From Pelagibacteraceae bacterium AG-337-G04 (GTDB taxonomy: Bacteria; Pseudomonadota; Alphaproteobacteria; Pelagibacterales; Pelagibacteraceae): a stretch of DNA of 64,000 nucleotides. A model generated the notes under the pieces. The model worked only from the letters and a program-made list of their open reading frames with translations. It was not told the origin of the DNA and searched no databases. Position numbers and translations under genes: made by a program. The stretch is from the NCBI GenBank assembly GCA_003282205.1, contig QBZW01000009.1, positions 26,287-90,286 of the forward strand, given 5' to 3'. This document shows, one piece after another, positions 1 through 13,799 of this stretch (its first letter is position 1; each line of letters opens with the position of its first letter).

Positions 1-287
1 TGAAATGACATTCCCCCATTCCAAATCATAAAAATTTCGATTGGGTTATAAAAAAAATAAGGAAAATTATAAAAAATTACATACCCTAGTCTTCCCCCAA
101 TGATAATTCCTATTATCAAATATGATATATAATCTTCAAATAATTTTAGAATGATATCGTTTTTAATAAGTATTTTTTTACAATATACCCAACCAAAAAT
201 AATCCCAAAAATATATGATAATGAATACCACCTAATACTTAATGAGAATATTTCAAAAGCTACTGGGTCAAAATTATTGGTAAACAT
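1..287 (-). CDS. lgt: Prolipoprotein diacylglyceryl transferase, N-terminal part (cut by left edge)
   Basis: Lgt transfers diacylglycerol from phosphatidylglycerol to the lipobox cysteine of prolipoproteins in the inner membrane. Reading the minus strand from the ATG at 287 gives 95 residues with no stop before the edge. The N-terminus has FEIFSLSIRWYSLSY, then a hydrophobic segment, then the family signature GGRLGYVIFYN, followed by NPIEIFMIWNGGMSFH, where Lgt proteins carry the conserved GGMSFHGG segment. The remaining two thirds lie outside the window. It is divergent from ubiK with 50 nt between the two start codons. An open frame on the opposite strand over the same bases is its shadow. 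Identification is confident; only the end is unseen. Confidence 0.93.
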   Translation of the reverse strand, partial: MFTNNFDPVAFEIFSLSIRWYSLSYIFGIIFGWVYCKKILIKNDIILKLFEDYISYLIIGIIIGGRLGYVIFYNFPYFFYNPIEIFMIWNGGMSF

Positions 288-337
288 TTGTAAAATTTAT
301 TATAAGTTATTAAATATTATTCTAGTAAATAATTATT

Positions 338-580
338 ATGTCAAAATCAAGATTCGTATTTGATAAATTCGCAAAGTTAATCGAACAAGGTTTGATTAAT
401 TATAAGGATATATCGGACGAAATAATCTCGATACTAAAATCTAAAAGAGATGAAATCGTATTTAAAATGAAACTGGCAAGCAAAGAAGAAGTTGAAGTTT
501 TACATAAGAGAATTAGTAAACTTGAAAAAAAGTTAGAAGAGAGAAAAAAAATAAAAAAAATTAAGAGGGTAAAGAAATAG
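338..580 (+). CDS. ubiK: UbiK-like accessory factor (BMFP family)
   Basis: This 80-residue protein matches the BMFP/UbiK family of small coiled-coil proteins, which assist aerobic ubiquinone biosynthesis by the Ubi complex and have membrane-fusogenic activity in vitro. Its N-terminal half is an amphipathic helix and residues 45-75 form a heptad-rich coiled coil (SKEEVEVLHKRISKLEKKL), as in the family. Length is typical. It sits head-to-head with lgt. Its last 20 nt overlap the 3' end of the convergent sensor kinase gene. Family assignment is good; the exact role in ubiquinone synthesis is inferred from homologues. Confidence 0.8.
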   Translation: MSKSRFVFDKFAKLIEQGLINYKDISDEIISILKSKRDEIVFKMKLASKEEVEVLHKRISKLEKKLEERKKIKKIKRVKK

Positions 581-1886
581 TCACTTTTAAACCACCCAAT
601 TTTGATTTATCAAACCGAATATCTCCTCCATGGGACTTTACGATATCAGATGATATAGATAATCCCAAACCTACACTTGATTTATTTTCTGACCTACTTT
701 TATCAATTTTATAAAACGGTTTTATAATATTAGGAAATTCTGATTTATCTACACCGGGACCATTGTCCTCAATTGATAAAAAAATAATTGAGTTTTTTTT
801 TTCTAAATTGATTGATATTTTTTCTGCAAACTTAATTGAATTATCTATTAAATTATTAATACACCTTGTTATTAGATTTTTTCTTCCATTAAAATAAATT
901 TTTTTTGTATGATTAATCTCAATATTATTATTTTCATACTTAGAAATTGTTTCATTTAGAAGCTCTGTAATATCGAAAGTTTCAGTTTTATCTTTTACAC
1001 CTGTCCTTGTAAATTGAAGATACTCGCTTAGCATTTTTTCCATTTCATCAACGTCTTTTGAAATTTTTTTTGATAGATCTTTATCTTTAATTACTGCAAG
1101 CTGAAGTTTTATTCTTGTAAGTGGTGTTCTTAAATCGTGACTTATGCCAGATAGCATTTCGGATCTTTGATTTAAATGTCTTAAAATTCTTTTTCTCATT
1201 TTTTCAAATTCAAGACCTGCTTGTCTTATTTCAAGTGCCCCTGAGGGTCTAAACTCCTCAATATCTTCTCCTCTTCCAAAACGTTCAGATGCTTGAGCTA
1301 ATTTGGTTATTGGTCTTGTTTGATTTTTTAGAAAAATAATGGCTATCGCTATCATCAAAATTGCGGGCACGGTTATCCATAAAGTAAATATCCTAATAGA
1401 GCTTGTTTGAATTCTTTCTTTTGGAAAGAATATTTGCAAAACCCCATCTCTAAATTTAATTCTTAAGTCAACAACTTCTTTATATGAAATAGTATTGAAC
1501 CAGTGTTCACCAATTTTAGGCTTAAGCTCTCTTCTTAATGTTCTGTCCATTGGACTAAACCATCTCTCAACTTTTATGTCAGGTAATTTTTCATTTTCTA
1601 AAAATCTAACTGAAAAGCTAAAATTTTTGTTATAAAGATCTGTAACTATCTTTTTATTGTATTCACTTTCATTGTCATAAATATCAATAATCGTAACTAT
1701 TTCGCTCACTAAAGCTTTTGTTAAACCTTTATTTGTTTTAATCCATAAACTATCAAAAAAAACTAAAGAGATAGTTATTTGTATAATTAATATAGGTATT
1801 GCTACAATAAGTAATCCTCTATAGAATAATCTTTTAGGTAGTATATCTTTTAGAAATTTATTCAATCCAAAGGACATATCCTTCAC
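561..1886 (-). CDS. envZ: EnvZ-like sensor histidine kinase
   Basis: Membrane sensor kinase of 441 residues. Two membrane helices (about 22-46 and 166-186) flank a periplasmic domain of about 115 residues. A HAMP segment follows (about 188-240), then the HisKA H-box SGISHDLRTPLTRIKLQL with phospho-acceptor His250, and a HATPase_c domain with an N-box (CINNLIDNSIKF), G1 (EDNGPGVD) and G2 (GLGLSI). It follows the OmpR-type regulator and overlaps it by 20-29 nt depending on which start is used (1886 or the in-frame ATG at 1877). Its 3' end overlaps ubiK tail-to-tail. The architecture is EnvZ-like; the stimulus cannot be told from sequence. Confidence 0.85.
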   Translation of the reverse strand: MKDMSFGLNKFLKDILPKRLFYRGLLIVAIPILIIQITISLVFFDSLWIKTNKGLTKALVSEIVTIIDIYDNESEYNKKIVTDLYNKNFSFSVRFLENEKLPDIKVERWFSPMDRTLRRELKPKIGEHWFNTISYKEVVDLRIKFRDGVLQIFFPKERIQTSSIRIFTLWITVPAILMIAIAIIFLKNQTRPITKLAQASERFGRGEDIEEFRPSGALEIRQAGLEFEKMRKRILRHLNQRSEMLSGISHDLRTPLTRIKLQLAVIKDKDLSKKISKDVDEMEKMLSEYLQFTRTGVKDKTETFDITELLNETISKYENNNIEINHTKKIYFNGRKNLITRCINNLIDNSIKFAEKISINLEKKNSIIFLSIEDNGPGVDKSEFPNIIKPFYKIDKSRSENKSSVGLGLSISSDIVKSHGGDIRFDKSKLGGLKVTISLPS

Positions 1887-2535
1887 CTCTTATTGTTTGT
1901 AAATATTTTGGGCTTTTTGGATTTTCTTCTATTTTTTTTCTTAATCTTGTAACTATTACGTCGATTGATCTTTCTTTATTTAAATCTATTAAACTCACAA
2001 TTTCTTCTCTTTTAAAAATCTTTCCAGGTGCATTAATCATTTTTTCTAAAATTAGTTTTTCGGTATTATTTATTTTCAATCTTTGGTTATTTTTGTAAAT
2101 AAATAGTTTCATAAGATCTATTTTTATATTACCAAATTCGATTATACGCTTTATTTCTAATGATTTAGTTTTATTTAAAATATTATTTATTCTTAAAATT
2201 AATTCTTTAGGTTCAAAAGGTTTAGTCAAATAATCATCTGCACCAATCTCTAAACCCTCAATTCTTTCAGATGGTTCTCCTTTAGCTGTTAAAAGTAAAA
2301 TTGGAGTATTAATTTTTTTTTTGTTTTCTTTAGTAAATTCTAATCCAGTTTTCCCTGGCATCATTATATCTAATACTATTAGGTCAAATTTAATAATTTT
2401 TGTTTTTTCAAATGCATTGTTTGCATCTTTAGAGGTTGATACAATATAGTTATTCTGATTTAAATATTCTTTAACTAGGTCTCTAATTCTATCATCATCA
2501 TCCACAATCAAGATATGGGCTTTAAAGTTTTTCAT
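1858..2535 (-). CDS. ompR: OmpR/PetR-type response regulator
   Basis: Two-domain response regulator of 225 residues from the preferred ATG at 2535. The receiver domain has the acidic cluster VDDDD, phospho-acceptor Asp56 in LIVLDIMMPGKTG, and the conserved Lys in LTKPFEPKEL. The C-terminal winged helix carries the OmpR pattern SIDVIVTRLRKKIEENP and ends LQTIRGEGYVLWIE. The open frame continues nine codons upstream, but the internal start leaves a typical 14-nt overlap with the MarR gene. Cotranscription with the MarR gene and the kinase suggests one signalling unit. In Rhodobacter the comparable MarR/OmpR pair is PetP/PetR. Regulated genes are unknown. Confidence 0.88.
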   Translation of the reverse strand: MKNFKAHILIVDDDDRIRDLVKEYLNQNNYIVSTSKDANNAFEKTKIIKFDLIVLDIMMPGKTGLEFTKENKKKINTPILLLTAKGEPSERIEGLEIGADDYLTKPFEPKELILRINNILNKTKSLEIKRIIEFGNIKIDLMKLFIYKNNQRLKINNTEKLILEKMINAPGKIFKREEIVSLIDLNKERSIDVIVTRLRKKIEENPKSPKYLQTIRGEGYVLWIE

Positions 2536-2965
2536 TAATAATTTTTTTAAGAACTTTGTCAAAACTTATAACATCGTTAGAATTTGAACTTAAAAATGCA
2601 TCATAAATTCTTTTTTTTTGAACAGAAAAAATTTCATCAAATATTTTTTCTCCATCCTCTGTTAAATAAACATGTTTAACTCTTGTATCTATTTCATCTC
2701 TTTTGAATTCTATAGCTTTAATCTCTGATAAATCGTTTAGGACTCTATTTAAACTTTGTTTTGTTACTTTAAGCTTTCTCAGTAAACTTGAAATAGTAAT
2801 ACCCTCATATAAAGATATAAGGTGAATTGCTTTATTGTGAGCAGTTCCTAATGCATGCTTATCTAAAACTTTTTTAGCATCAGCGACAGTTTCCCTATAC
2901 CCATTGAATATTTTTTCTATATATTCTTTTAATTGATGATCTTTTAAATATAAAAGTTTTTTCAT
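2522..2965 (-). CDS. MarR-family transcriptional regulator (PetP-like)
   Basis: A 147-residue winged-helix protein of MarR type. The recognition region ITISSLLRKLKVTKQSLNRVLNDL is followed by a wing with DEIDTRVKHVYLTEDGEKIF, the usual MarR D-x-R and LT-x-x-G pattern. It is the first gene of a minus-strand operon with a response regulator and sensor kinase, and is divergent from ilvE across 62 nt. The MarR-OmpR pair next to a branched-chain aminotransferase recalls petP-petR in other alphaproteobacteria. That orthology is from memory of gene order, so no symbol is assigned. Confidence 0.8.
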   Translation of the reverse strand: MKKLLYLKDHQLKEYIEKIFNGYRETVADAKKVLDKHALGTAHNKAIHLISLYEGITISSLLRKLKVTKQSLNRVLNDLSEIKAIEFKRDEIDTRVKHVYLTEDGEKIFDEIFSVQKKRIYDAFLSSNSNDVISFDKVLKKIINEKL

Positions 2966-2979
2966 AATGGTAAGTTATA

Positions 2980-3008
2980 TTGACATATTATATATACAAA
3001 GATATTTT
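2980..3008 (+). promoter_or_regulatory. Candidate sigma-70 promoter of ilvE
   Basis: A perfect TTGACA (2980-2985) is followed after 17 nt by TATTTT (3003-3008), about 20 nt before the ilvE ATG at 3028. It lies in the divergent region shared with the MarR gene, so MarR autoregulation could also affect ilvE. A+T-rich sequence makes -10 boxes cheap; the -35 box and spacing are what support it. Confidence 0.4.
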
Positions 3009-3027
3009 TTTCTAAAAAATAAATCAA

Positions 3028-3909
3028 ATGATACCGTTCGATAAAAGAGAGGGAAAAATCTGGTACAATGGTGATCTTGTTGAATGGCAGGATGCTAAAT
3101 TACATGTCATAAGTCACGGACTACATTATGCGAGCTTAGTTTTCGAGGGGCTAAGAGTTTATGACGGTGAGATTTTTAAATTAGAAGATCACACAGATAG
3201 ACTTTATCACTCAGCTGAAAGAATGGACATTTCAATTCCATACACAAAAAATGAAATTAACAAAGCTTGCAATCAAATAATAAAAATTCAAAAAGTACAA
3301 AATGGATATGTTAGACCTTTTGCTTGGAGAGGAAGTGAAATGATGGGCGTCTCAGCTCAAAAAACGAAAATTAATGTTGCAATCGCTACTTGGGAGTGGG
3401 GTGATTATTTCGACCCTAAGTTGAAAACTGAGGGAATTAAATTAAATATTTCTAATTGGCGTAGACCAGCGCCAAATACTATTCCATGGGATAGTAAAGC
3501 AGCAGGTTTATATATGATTTGTACACTTTCAAAGCATGAAGCGGAGCGACAGGGATATAGTGAGTCGCTTATGTTAGACCATGAGGATCATGTGGCTGAG
3601 TCAACAAGTGCAAATATTTTTTTTAAAGATAAAAATGGAGAACTTCATACTCCAATTCCTGACTCTTTTTTAAATGGTATTACAAGACAAACTGTAATTG
3701 AATTAGCTAAATCAAAAAATATTAAAGTTCATGAAAGAAAAATTAAACCTGATGAATTAAGAAACTTCGAGGGTTGTTTTTTAACTGGCACAGCTGCTGA
3801 AATTACACCAATATCTCAAATTGCAGAAAATAATTACAAAGTTTGTGATGTTATTTTAGACTTATTGTCCAGCTACGGAAAACTAGTAAGAAAAAAAAGA
3901 GCTGCTTAA
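3028..3909 (+). CDS. ilvE: Branched-chain amino acid aminotransferase
   Basis: PLP-dependent class IV aminotransferase (293 residues) that interconverts Leu, Ile and Val with their 2-oxo acids, using glutamate/2-oxoglutarate. It has the fold-type IV features: YNGDLVEWQDAKLHVISHGLHYASLVFEG near the N-terminus in separate pieces, catalytic Lys157 in PWDSKAAGLY, the segment EGYSESLML-like GYSESLMLDHEDHVAE, and the glycine-rich LTGTAAEITPI. Length is normal for the short IlvE type. It stands alone on the plus strand; its stop codon shares TTAA with the stop of convergent pgsA. Confidence 0.93.
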   Translation: MIPFDKREGKIWYNGDLVEWQDAKLHVISHGLHYASLVFEGLRVYDGEIFKLEDHTDRLYHSAERMDISIPYTKNEINKACNQIIKIQKVQNGYVRPFAWRGSEMMGVSAQKTKINVAIATWEWGDYFDPKLKTEGIKLNISNWRRPAPNTIPWDSKAAGLYMICTLSKHEAERQGYSESLMLDHEDHVAESTSANIFFKDKNGELHTPIPDSFLNGITRQTVIELAKSKNIKVHERKIKPDELRNFEGCFLTGTAAEITPISQIAENNYKVCDVILDLLSSYGKLVRKKRAA

Positions 3910-4490
3910 CTTTTATTGTCTTCAGATATAGCATGGTCAATACCTTTTCTTAAATATTCATAACCAGTATATAAGGTAAGAAATGCAGAGAGCCACAATA
4001 AAATTATACCAATAGTCTGAGCATTATAATCTTGAAAATTAATTAATTTATTTCCAGTTTCTCCAGTTAATAAAACAGAAATACAAAACATTTGAAGAAA
4101 TGTTTTTACTTTAGCTAAACTTGATACAGGCAGTTTAACACTTCCTTTAGCTAAAAATTCTCTCAATCCTGAAATCAATATTTCTCTTGTCAGTATTATT
4201 ATGGCTGCTATTACCTCAAAGTTTTTAATTGTTCCATCCATTACGAGCAATATCAGTGCTGTCGCAACTATTATTTTATCAGCAATTGGATCTAATAATT
4301 CACCAAGTTTCGACTCCTCTTTGAACATTCTAGCTAATAATCCATCCAAGAAGTCAGTAAATGAGGCAATTACAAATAAAGCAAATGGAATTATATCTCC
4401 ATAAAATCCAGGTAAAAAAAATGTAAATACAAATATAGGAACAATTATTATTCTACCAATTGTGAGGTAATTTGGGATTTTGATTTTCAT
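3906..4490 (-). CDS. pgsA: CDP-diacylglycerol-glycerol-3-phosphate 3-phosphatidyltransferase
   Basis: Inner-membrane enzyme making phosphatidylglycerol-phosphate, the committed step to phosphatidylglycerol and cardiolipin. The 194 residues contain the complete CDP-alcohol phosphotransferase motif D-x2-D-G-x2-A-R-x8-G-x3-D-x3-D, seen as [12 protein letters not shown]...[11 protein letters not shown], plus several membrane helices and an N-terminal [14 protein letters not shown] as in PgsA. It is the last gene of the uvrB-to-pgsA operon. Its start overlaps the uvrC stop by 4 nt. The uvrC-pgsA arrangement is also common in gammaproteobacteria. Confidence 0.92.
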   Translation of the reverse strand: MKIKIPNYLTIGRIIIVPIFVFTFFLPGFYGDIIPFALFVIASFTDFLDGLLARMFKEESKLGELLDPIADKIIVATALILLVMDGTIKNFEVIAAIIILTREILISGLREFLAKGSVKLPVSSLAKVKTFLQMFCISVLLTGETGNKLINFQDYNAQTIGIILLWLSAFLTLYTGYEYLRKGIDHAISEDNKS

Positions 4491-6322
4491 TCGTGAAAGA
4501 AATTATATATCTTTTTTGCAACTTTTTCCTCAACTCCTTCTACTGTTTTTATCTCATCTAAGCTCGCAGACTCAACTGCCCTTGCAGACCCGAAATGATT
4601 TAAAAGAGCCCTTTTTCTTATAGATCCAATACCATCAATTTGGTCAAGTAAAGACTTGCTAATTCCCTTTTTCCTCTTTGCTCTATGAGCACTTATTGCA
4701 AATCTGTGAGATTCATCTCTTAATCTTTGTAAAAAAAAGAGGGTAGGATCATTTTTTTCAAACTTAAATTCTTTACCATTGTGAAAAAAAGTTTCATTAC
4801 CACTATTCCTAAATTTACCTTTTGCAATGGCAATCATTGGAATATCATGTAGTCCTAATTCATTAAGTGTTTCTCTAGCCACTGAGTATTGTCCTTTTCC
4901 ACCATCTACTATTACTAAGTCTGGCATTGTTAAATAGTTATCTTTCTCTTGAACAGCTCTTTTAAATCTTCTATTTAAAACCTCACGCATCATCCCATAA
5001 TCATCTTGTTCATTTTTCTTAATCTTAATATTGAATTTTCTGTATCTTTTTTTTATAAAACCTTCCTCACCAAATGTTATTAGCGCCCCAACACTATTAG
5101 TTCCCTGAATATGACTATTGTCATAAACTTCGACTAAATTAATATTATTTTCTAAATCAAATTTTTGAGCTACATTTTCAAATAGCTCTTTATTATTCTG
5201 ACTTTCATAAATTTTTCTATTTAAACTATCTTTAGCATTTTTGAGTGCTTGATTAATAACTTTAAGTTTAGATCCTTTTTTTGCTACTGAAATATTTATT
5301 TCTTTATTTTCTTTTTGTGAAAGTGTTTTTTCAATTAAAACTTTTTCTTTAATATCTTCACTTAAAATTATAGAGCTTGGTACACTTTTGTTTTCATAGA
5401 ATTGAGATACAAAAGAATTAAGGATTTCTTTTATGCTATCATCTGGATCATGTTTTGGAAAAAAGGCTTGATTTCCCCAGTTTTGTTTTGATCTATAGAA
5501 AAAAACTTGAATACAAGTTTTTCCAGACTCTTTGTAGCCAGCTATAACATCTGCTTCTACTAAATTTGCTTCGTTGATTCTTTGAGATGACTGAATAATA
5601 TTTAAAGATTTAATTCTATCCCTCAATATTGCAGCTTTTTCAAAATCTAAATCAGAACTTGCTTTTTCCATTTGACCTGATAAATTTTTTTGAATTTTTC
5701 TGGATTTCCCTGATACAAATTCAATAGCATTATCAACCGAAAACTTATATTCATCTTTTTCAATGTATCCAACACATGGTCCTGAACATCTTTTAATTTG
5801 ATAAAGTATGCATGGTCTTTCTCTTTTTTTAAATACTGTGTCGTCACAAACTCTTAGTTGAAAAATTTTCTGGATCATTTTAATAGTCCAATTTGCTGAT
5901 CCAGCTGAAGCAAATGGTCCGAAGTAAAAACCTTCTTTAGTTTTTTTTCCTCTATGTCTCCTAATTTGAGGCCAATTGTCTTCATTTCCAATAAAAATAA
6001 ACGGAAAAGATTTATCGTCTCTTAAAAGTATATTGAATTTAGGTTTATATTTTTTAATTAAGTTTGCTTCTAAGAGAAGGGCCTCACTCTCGTTTGATGT
6101 ACTTGTAATCTCAATTTTTCTTGTTTGAGATAGCATTCTTTCAGTTCTAATAATATGATTTTTTTCTGAAACATAACTCTTTAATCTGTTAGGTAAATTT
6201 TTTGCTTTACCAACATAAAGTATGACATTATTTTCATTTAGCATCCTGTATACGCCAGGTAGTTTGGGTATAAGAGGGAGTTCTTTTTTAATTGCTTCTT
6301 TGCCTATATCAGAGCTTATCAT
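4487..6322 (-). CDS. uvrC: Excinuclease ABC subunit C
   Basis: UvrC makes both incisions flanking a lesion in nucleotide excision repair. From the ATG at 6322 the protein has 611 residues; an in-frame start 30 nt upstream is possible but would lie deeper in folB. It has an N-terminal GIY-YIG nuclease domain ([22 protein letters not shown]), a cysteine cluster ([17 protein letters not shown]), a UVR motif ([14 protein letters not shown]), an RNase H-like nuclease core ([12 protein letters not shown] and VIVDGGKGQ), and tandem C-terminal helix-hairpin-helix motifs. It lies in one operon with uvrB, which encodes its partner. Confidence 0.95.
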   Translation of the reverse strand: MISSDIGKEAIKKELPLIPKLPGVYRMLNENNVILYVGKAKNLPNRLKSYVSEKNHIIRTERMLSQTRKIEITSTSNESEALLLEANLIKKYKPKFNILLRDDKSFPFIFIGNEDNWPQIRRHRGKKTKEGFYFGPFASAGSANWTIKMIQKIFQLRVCDDTVFKKRERPCILYQIKRCSGPCVGYIEKDEYKFSVDNAIEFVSGKSRKIQKNLSGQMEKASSDLDFEKAAILRDRIKSLNIIQSSQRINEANLVEADVIAGYKESGKTCIQVFFYRSKQNWGNQAFFPKHDPDDSIKEILNSFVSQFYENKSVPSSIILSEDIKEKVLIEKTLSQKENKEINISVAKKGSKLKVINQALKNAKDSLNRKIYESQNNKELFENVAQKFDLENNINLVEVYDNSHIQGTNSVGALITFGEEGFIKKRYRKFNIKIKKNEQDDYGMMREVLNRRFKRAVQEKDNYLTMPDLVIVDGGKGQYSVARETLNELGLHDIPMIAIAKGKFRNSGNETFFHNGKEFKFEKNDPTLFFLQRLRDESHRFAISAHRAKRKKGISKSLLDQIDGIGSIRKRALLNHFGSARAVESASLDEIKTVEGVEEKVAKKIYNFFHE

Positions 6323-6734
6323 GACTTCTTTTTTTTGATATTTGAATACCAACAGATGAACATTCTTTCATGATTTCTAATTTCTCAATTTGAAGACTTA
6401 TTTTATCAATTCTTTTGTCTTTAAATAGTTCATCGAATACATCTTCCGCTAATGTTTCAAGAAAATTATAGTGTTTATTTTTTATAAGTTTTTTTATCAG
6501 TTTTACAATTTTTGCATAATTTACAATAGATTTAATATCTTTATCATTTGAAGGTTTCTTATTCTCATAGTTTACCTCTAGATTAAATTTCACTTTTTGA
6601 GACTTTTCTTTTTCTGTATTGTAGTAACCAAGTTTTAAATCCAGAACTAAATCTTTTATTAGAATTTTTTTCTCGTAGTTAAAAAAATTTTTATTATTGT
6701 CTATTTTAACAATTTTAAGATTACTATTTCTCAT
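6309..6734 (-). CDS. folB: Dihydroneopterin aldolase
   Basis: FolB cleaves 7,8-dihydroneopterin to 6-hydroxymethyl-7,8-dihydropterin in folate synthesis. From the preferred ATG at 6734 there are 141 residues, with the family layout: an N-terminal strand [31 protein letters not shown] (in pieces), [14 protein letters not shown], and [15 protein letters not shown] followed by [10 protein letters not shown], which carry the conserved Tyr and Glu positions. An in-frame ATG seven codons upstream would lie inside the upstream hydrolase gene. It overlaps uvrC by 14 nt. The N-terminal extension of about 20 residues is slightly long for FolB. Confidence 0.82.
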   Translation of the reverse strand: MRNSNLKIVKIDNNKNFFNYEKKILIKDLVLDLKLGYYNTEKEKSQKVKFNLEVNYENKKPSNDKDIKSIVNYAKIVKLIKKLIKNKHYNFLETLAEDVFDELFKDKRIDKISLQIEKLEIMKECSSVGIQISKKRSHDKL

Positions 6735-6735
6735 T

Positions 6736-7692
6736 TTATTTAATTTTTGAAGCAATATATTCTTTAATTAGTGGATGATAATACATAAAACAATCAGCCC
6801 AATCAATTGAATGTGCTTTTTTTAATGGTTCTTCCCAATTTGATCCCGCTAATTTACATTTTTTTCCATTAATTTTTTTCTTTTCAGAAACTACTACTCT
6901 ATTAAAATTAGGGACATCTTCCATCCAGTCAGAGGTTAATCCCTCAAAATGGTCCATAGGATGAGTAAAAATTAAAATTGGTGCGTTTCCTTCTTTAATT
7001 ATGTCAATATGTTTTTGTCTCAAATCAGCAATCCCAGGATATTTTTTATGAAATTTTTTCATAGCTTCTTCATATCCAACTTTCTTGACTTTAAATTTTT
7101 TTGATATTGTCCAATTGCATGCTGGCATTAATGATATACCTCCTCCAACTTCATTCATGTATTTAGCTGTTAACAATAGTGTTGCCCATCCTCCACAAGA
7201 GTGTCCCGACATAAAAATTTGTGTCTTTGGTACTCCCATGTTAATAAATTTTTTAATTACTTTTAAATTACCTTCAACTCTTCGATCCATTTTTGAAGTT
7301 CCTGGATATGGTCCCTCCCATTTACTCAGCCAATATCTGGCTCTTGATAATTTAGCCCCTAAATCACCTTCGAGTTGACCTTGGCAGTGAATATAAACCA
7401 TAATTTCTTTATCATTTATTTTATCACCAGCAAGCTGAGCCCAATTCCTTAGTTCTGATCTTTGGAAGCAATCTTTTAATTTAACGTCAGTTCCATTAGA
7501 ACCGTGATTATAAATTATTATTATTTTATCTTTTGGATTCTTCACTTCAAAATTTTCATCAATTTTAATTTTATCTTTCCAATTATTTGTTGGTATTACA
7601 AAACCATCTTTTTTTATACTTTCTTTTGGATTTGCATAGGCGCTGCTGCTTAATATTAAACTAAGCATGATAATTACTAAAATCTTTTTCAT
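6736..7692 (-). CDS. Secreted alpha/beta hydrolase-like protein, copy 2 of a tandem pair
   Basis: From the ATG at 7692 this is a 318-residue protein with a signal peptide (MKKILVIIMLSLILSSSAYA). The mature part has an oxyanion-side segment KIIIIYNHGSNG and a nucleophile elbow GHSCGGW, the G-x-S-x-G pattern of serine alpha/beta hydrolases. Likely catalytic Asp and His residues lie in THPMDHFEG and near the C-terminus. It starts 2 nt after the stop of a close paralogue (7694-8644); nearly every block aligns between them. The enzyme family (dienelactone hydrolase or esterase-like) is inferred from the elbow; the substrate is unknown. Location is predicted periplasmic. Confidence 0.75.
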   Translation of the reverse strand: MKKILVIIMLSLILSSSAYANPKESIKKDGFVIPTNNWKDKIKIDENFEVKNPKDKIIIIYNHGSNGTDVKLKDCFQRSELRNWAQLAGDKINDKEIMVYIHCQGQLEGDLGAKLSRARYWLSKWEGPYPGTSKMDRRVEGNLKVIKKFINMGVPKTQIFMSGHSCGGWATLLLTAKYMNEVGGGISLMPACNWTISKKFKVKKVGYEEAMKKFHKKYPGIADLRQKHIDIIKEGNAPILIFTHPMDHFEGLTSDWMEDVPNFNRVVVSEKKKINGKKCKLAGSNWEEPLKKAHSIDWADCFMYYHPLIKEYIASKIK

Positions 7693-7693
7693 A

Positions 7694-8644
7694 TTATTCA
7701 AGTCTTGAAGCAATATATTCTTTAATTTGTGGATGATAATGCATAAAACAATCAGCAAAATCTATTATGTGTAAATTTTTTAATGGCTCTTCCCAATCTG
7801 ATCCTGCTGTATTACATTTTTTTCCATTAATTGTTTTCTTTTCAGAAATTACAACTCTCTTAAAATTAGGAACATCATCCATCCAGTCAGAGGTTAATCC
7901 TTCAAATGGTTCCATAGGATGAGTAAAAATTAAAACTGGTGCTTTTCCCTCTTTAATTATATCAATCTGTGCTTGTCTCCATTCAGCCATACCAGGATAT
8001 TTTTTATGAAATTTTTTCATAGCTTCTTCATATCCAACTTTCTTGACTTTAAATTTTTTTGAAATTGTCCAAAAACATGCAGGCATTAATGATATCCCTC
8101 CACCCACTTTTTCCATGTATTTTGCTGTTAGCCTTAATGTTGCCCACCCTCCGCAAGAGTGTCCCGACATAAAGATTTGTTTTTTTGGTACTCCCATGTT
8201 AACAAATTTTTTAATTACTTCTAAATTACCCTCAACTCTTCGATCCATTTTTGAGGTTCCTGGATAAGGTCCTTCCCATTTTTTCATCCACATTCCTCTT
8301 TTTCCTAACTCAGCACCTAAATCACCTTCGAGTTTACCTTGGCAGTGTATATAAACCATAATTTCTTTATCATTTATTTTATCTCCAGCTAGTTGTGCCC
8401 AATTTCTAAGCTCTCGTATCCAGAAGCAATTTTTTGATTTAACATCATTTACATCAGAGCCATGGTTATAAATTATTATTATTTTATCTTTAGGATTATT
8501 TACTTCAAAATTTTCATCAATTTTAATTTTATCTTTCCAATCATCTGTCGGTATTATAAAACCATCTTTTTTTATACTTTCTGATGCATAAATATTGGTG
8601 CAAAACAAAAAGCTCATTAAGATAATACCTAAAAATTTTTTCAT
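7694..8644 (-). CDS. Secreted alpha/beta hydrolase-like protein, copy 1 of a tandem pair
   Basis: A 316-residue protein with an N-terminal signal peptide ([20 protein letters not shown]). It shares IIIIYNHGSD, the nucleophile elbow GHSCGGWATL, EGPYPGTSKMDRRVEGNL and a Cys-containing ISLMPACFWTIS with the following gene, so the two are a recent tandem duplication. It has several conserved Cys residues, consistent with periplasmic disulfides. It lies between the FolM-like reductase and the second copy, all on the minus strand with overlaps of 4 nt or gaps of 1-2 nt. The signal peptide contains a Cys but not in a good lipobox. Substrate unknown. Confidence 0.75.
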   Translation of the reverse strand: MKKFLGIILMSFLFCTNIYASESIKKDGFIIPTDDWKDKIKIDENFEVNNPKDKIIIIYNHGSDVNDVKSKNCFWIRELRNWAQLAGDKINDKEIMVYIHCQGKLEGDLGAELGKRGMWMKKWEGPYPGTSKMDRRVEGNLEVIKKFVNMGVPKKQIFMSGHSCGGWATLRLTAKYMEKVGGGISLMPACFWTISKKFKVKKVGYEEAMKKFHKKYPGMAEWRQAQIDIIKEGKAPVLIFTHPMEPFEGLTSDWMDDVPNFKRVVISEKKTINGKKCNTAGSDWEEPLKNLHIIDFADCFMHYHPQIKEYIASRLE

Positions 8645-9377
8645 TCTTTTCCTCCCATAATATCCGGTGTTTGCCAGTTGAGGTTTTGTCCACTATCAAT
8701 AGCTAAGACCTGACCAGTAATAGATATATTTTTAATAAAAAAGTCAACAGCGTTGCATATTTGTTCAACACCTACTTGTCTTTTGAGGGGTGTTGCCATG
8801 TATTGTTTTTTAAAATGCTTTTCATTTTGCCTTTTGTTCTTAATTGTAGGACCTGGAGCAATTCCGTTGACTCTTATTTTTGGAGCTAAGCTCATTGCAC
8901 TAGTCTTTGTCAAAGTATAAAGACCTGTTTTACTAATAGTATAAGAAAAAAAGTATGGAGTTAGTTTGAACACTCTTTGATCAATTATATTTATAATATT
9001 ATTATTTTTTCCTCTAATATTTTTTGCAAATTCTTTTGAGAGAAGAGCAGGTGTTCTTAAATTAGTTCTCAGGTGATACCCCCAACTCTCGGTAGAAAAG
9101 TTTTCTAATTTATCATTTTCAAAAAGTGATGCGTTGTTTATCAGACAGTCAAAATATTTAAGTTTGTTTTTTGCAAACTTAACAATTTTATTAACATCAC
9201 TTTCTACACTTAAATCTCCTTTGACTAAATAAACCTTTGTTCCATTTTGTGATAACTCTTTTTTTAACTTTTCAGCATTTTTTTTCGATTTGTTAAAATG
9301 AATTACAATTTCTATTCCCTTACCAGCTAGTTTTTTAGCAATAGCAGCACCAATTCTTGTGGCCCCACCTGTAATAA

Positions 9378-9396
<19 letters not shown>
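8641..9396 (-). CDS. SDR-family reductase, FolM/pteridine-reductase-like
   Basis: Short-chain dehydrogenase/reductase of 251 residues. The nucleotide-binding motif is [13 protein letters not shown], with the Arg that pteridine reductases and FolM carry in TGxxxRxG, an NADPH-favouring feature. [11 protein letters not shown] and a catalytic YTISKTG (Tyr-x3-Lys) follow, then [10 protein letters not shown]. The C-terminus contains [13 protein letters not shown], where typical SDRs have TGQ-x-x-x-V-D-G-G. It overlaps uvrB by 19 nt and copy 1 of the hydrolases by 4 nt. With folB three genes downstream, a role in dihydropterin or dihydrofolate reduction is a reasonable inference. A general fatty-acid-type SDR remains possible. 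Confidence 0.75.
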
Positions 9397-13787
<4,391 letters not shown>

Positions 13788-13799
13788 ATGGTTAATAAA

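Noticed and set aside
151..363. A 70-residue open frame on the plus strand at the left edge
   Set aside because: It is the shadow of lgt on the minus strand, whose translation carries the GGRLGY signature.
7085..8267. Two open frames antisense to the tandem hydrolases with similar sequences
   Set aside because: They resemble each other only because the sense genes are duplicates; no start signals or family match.
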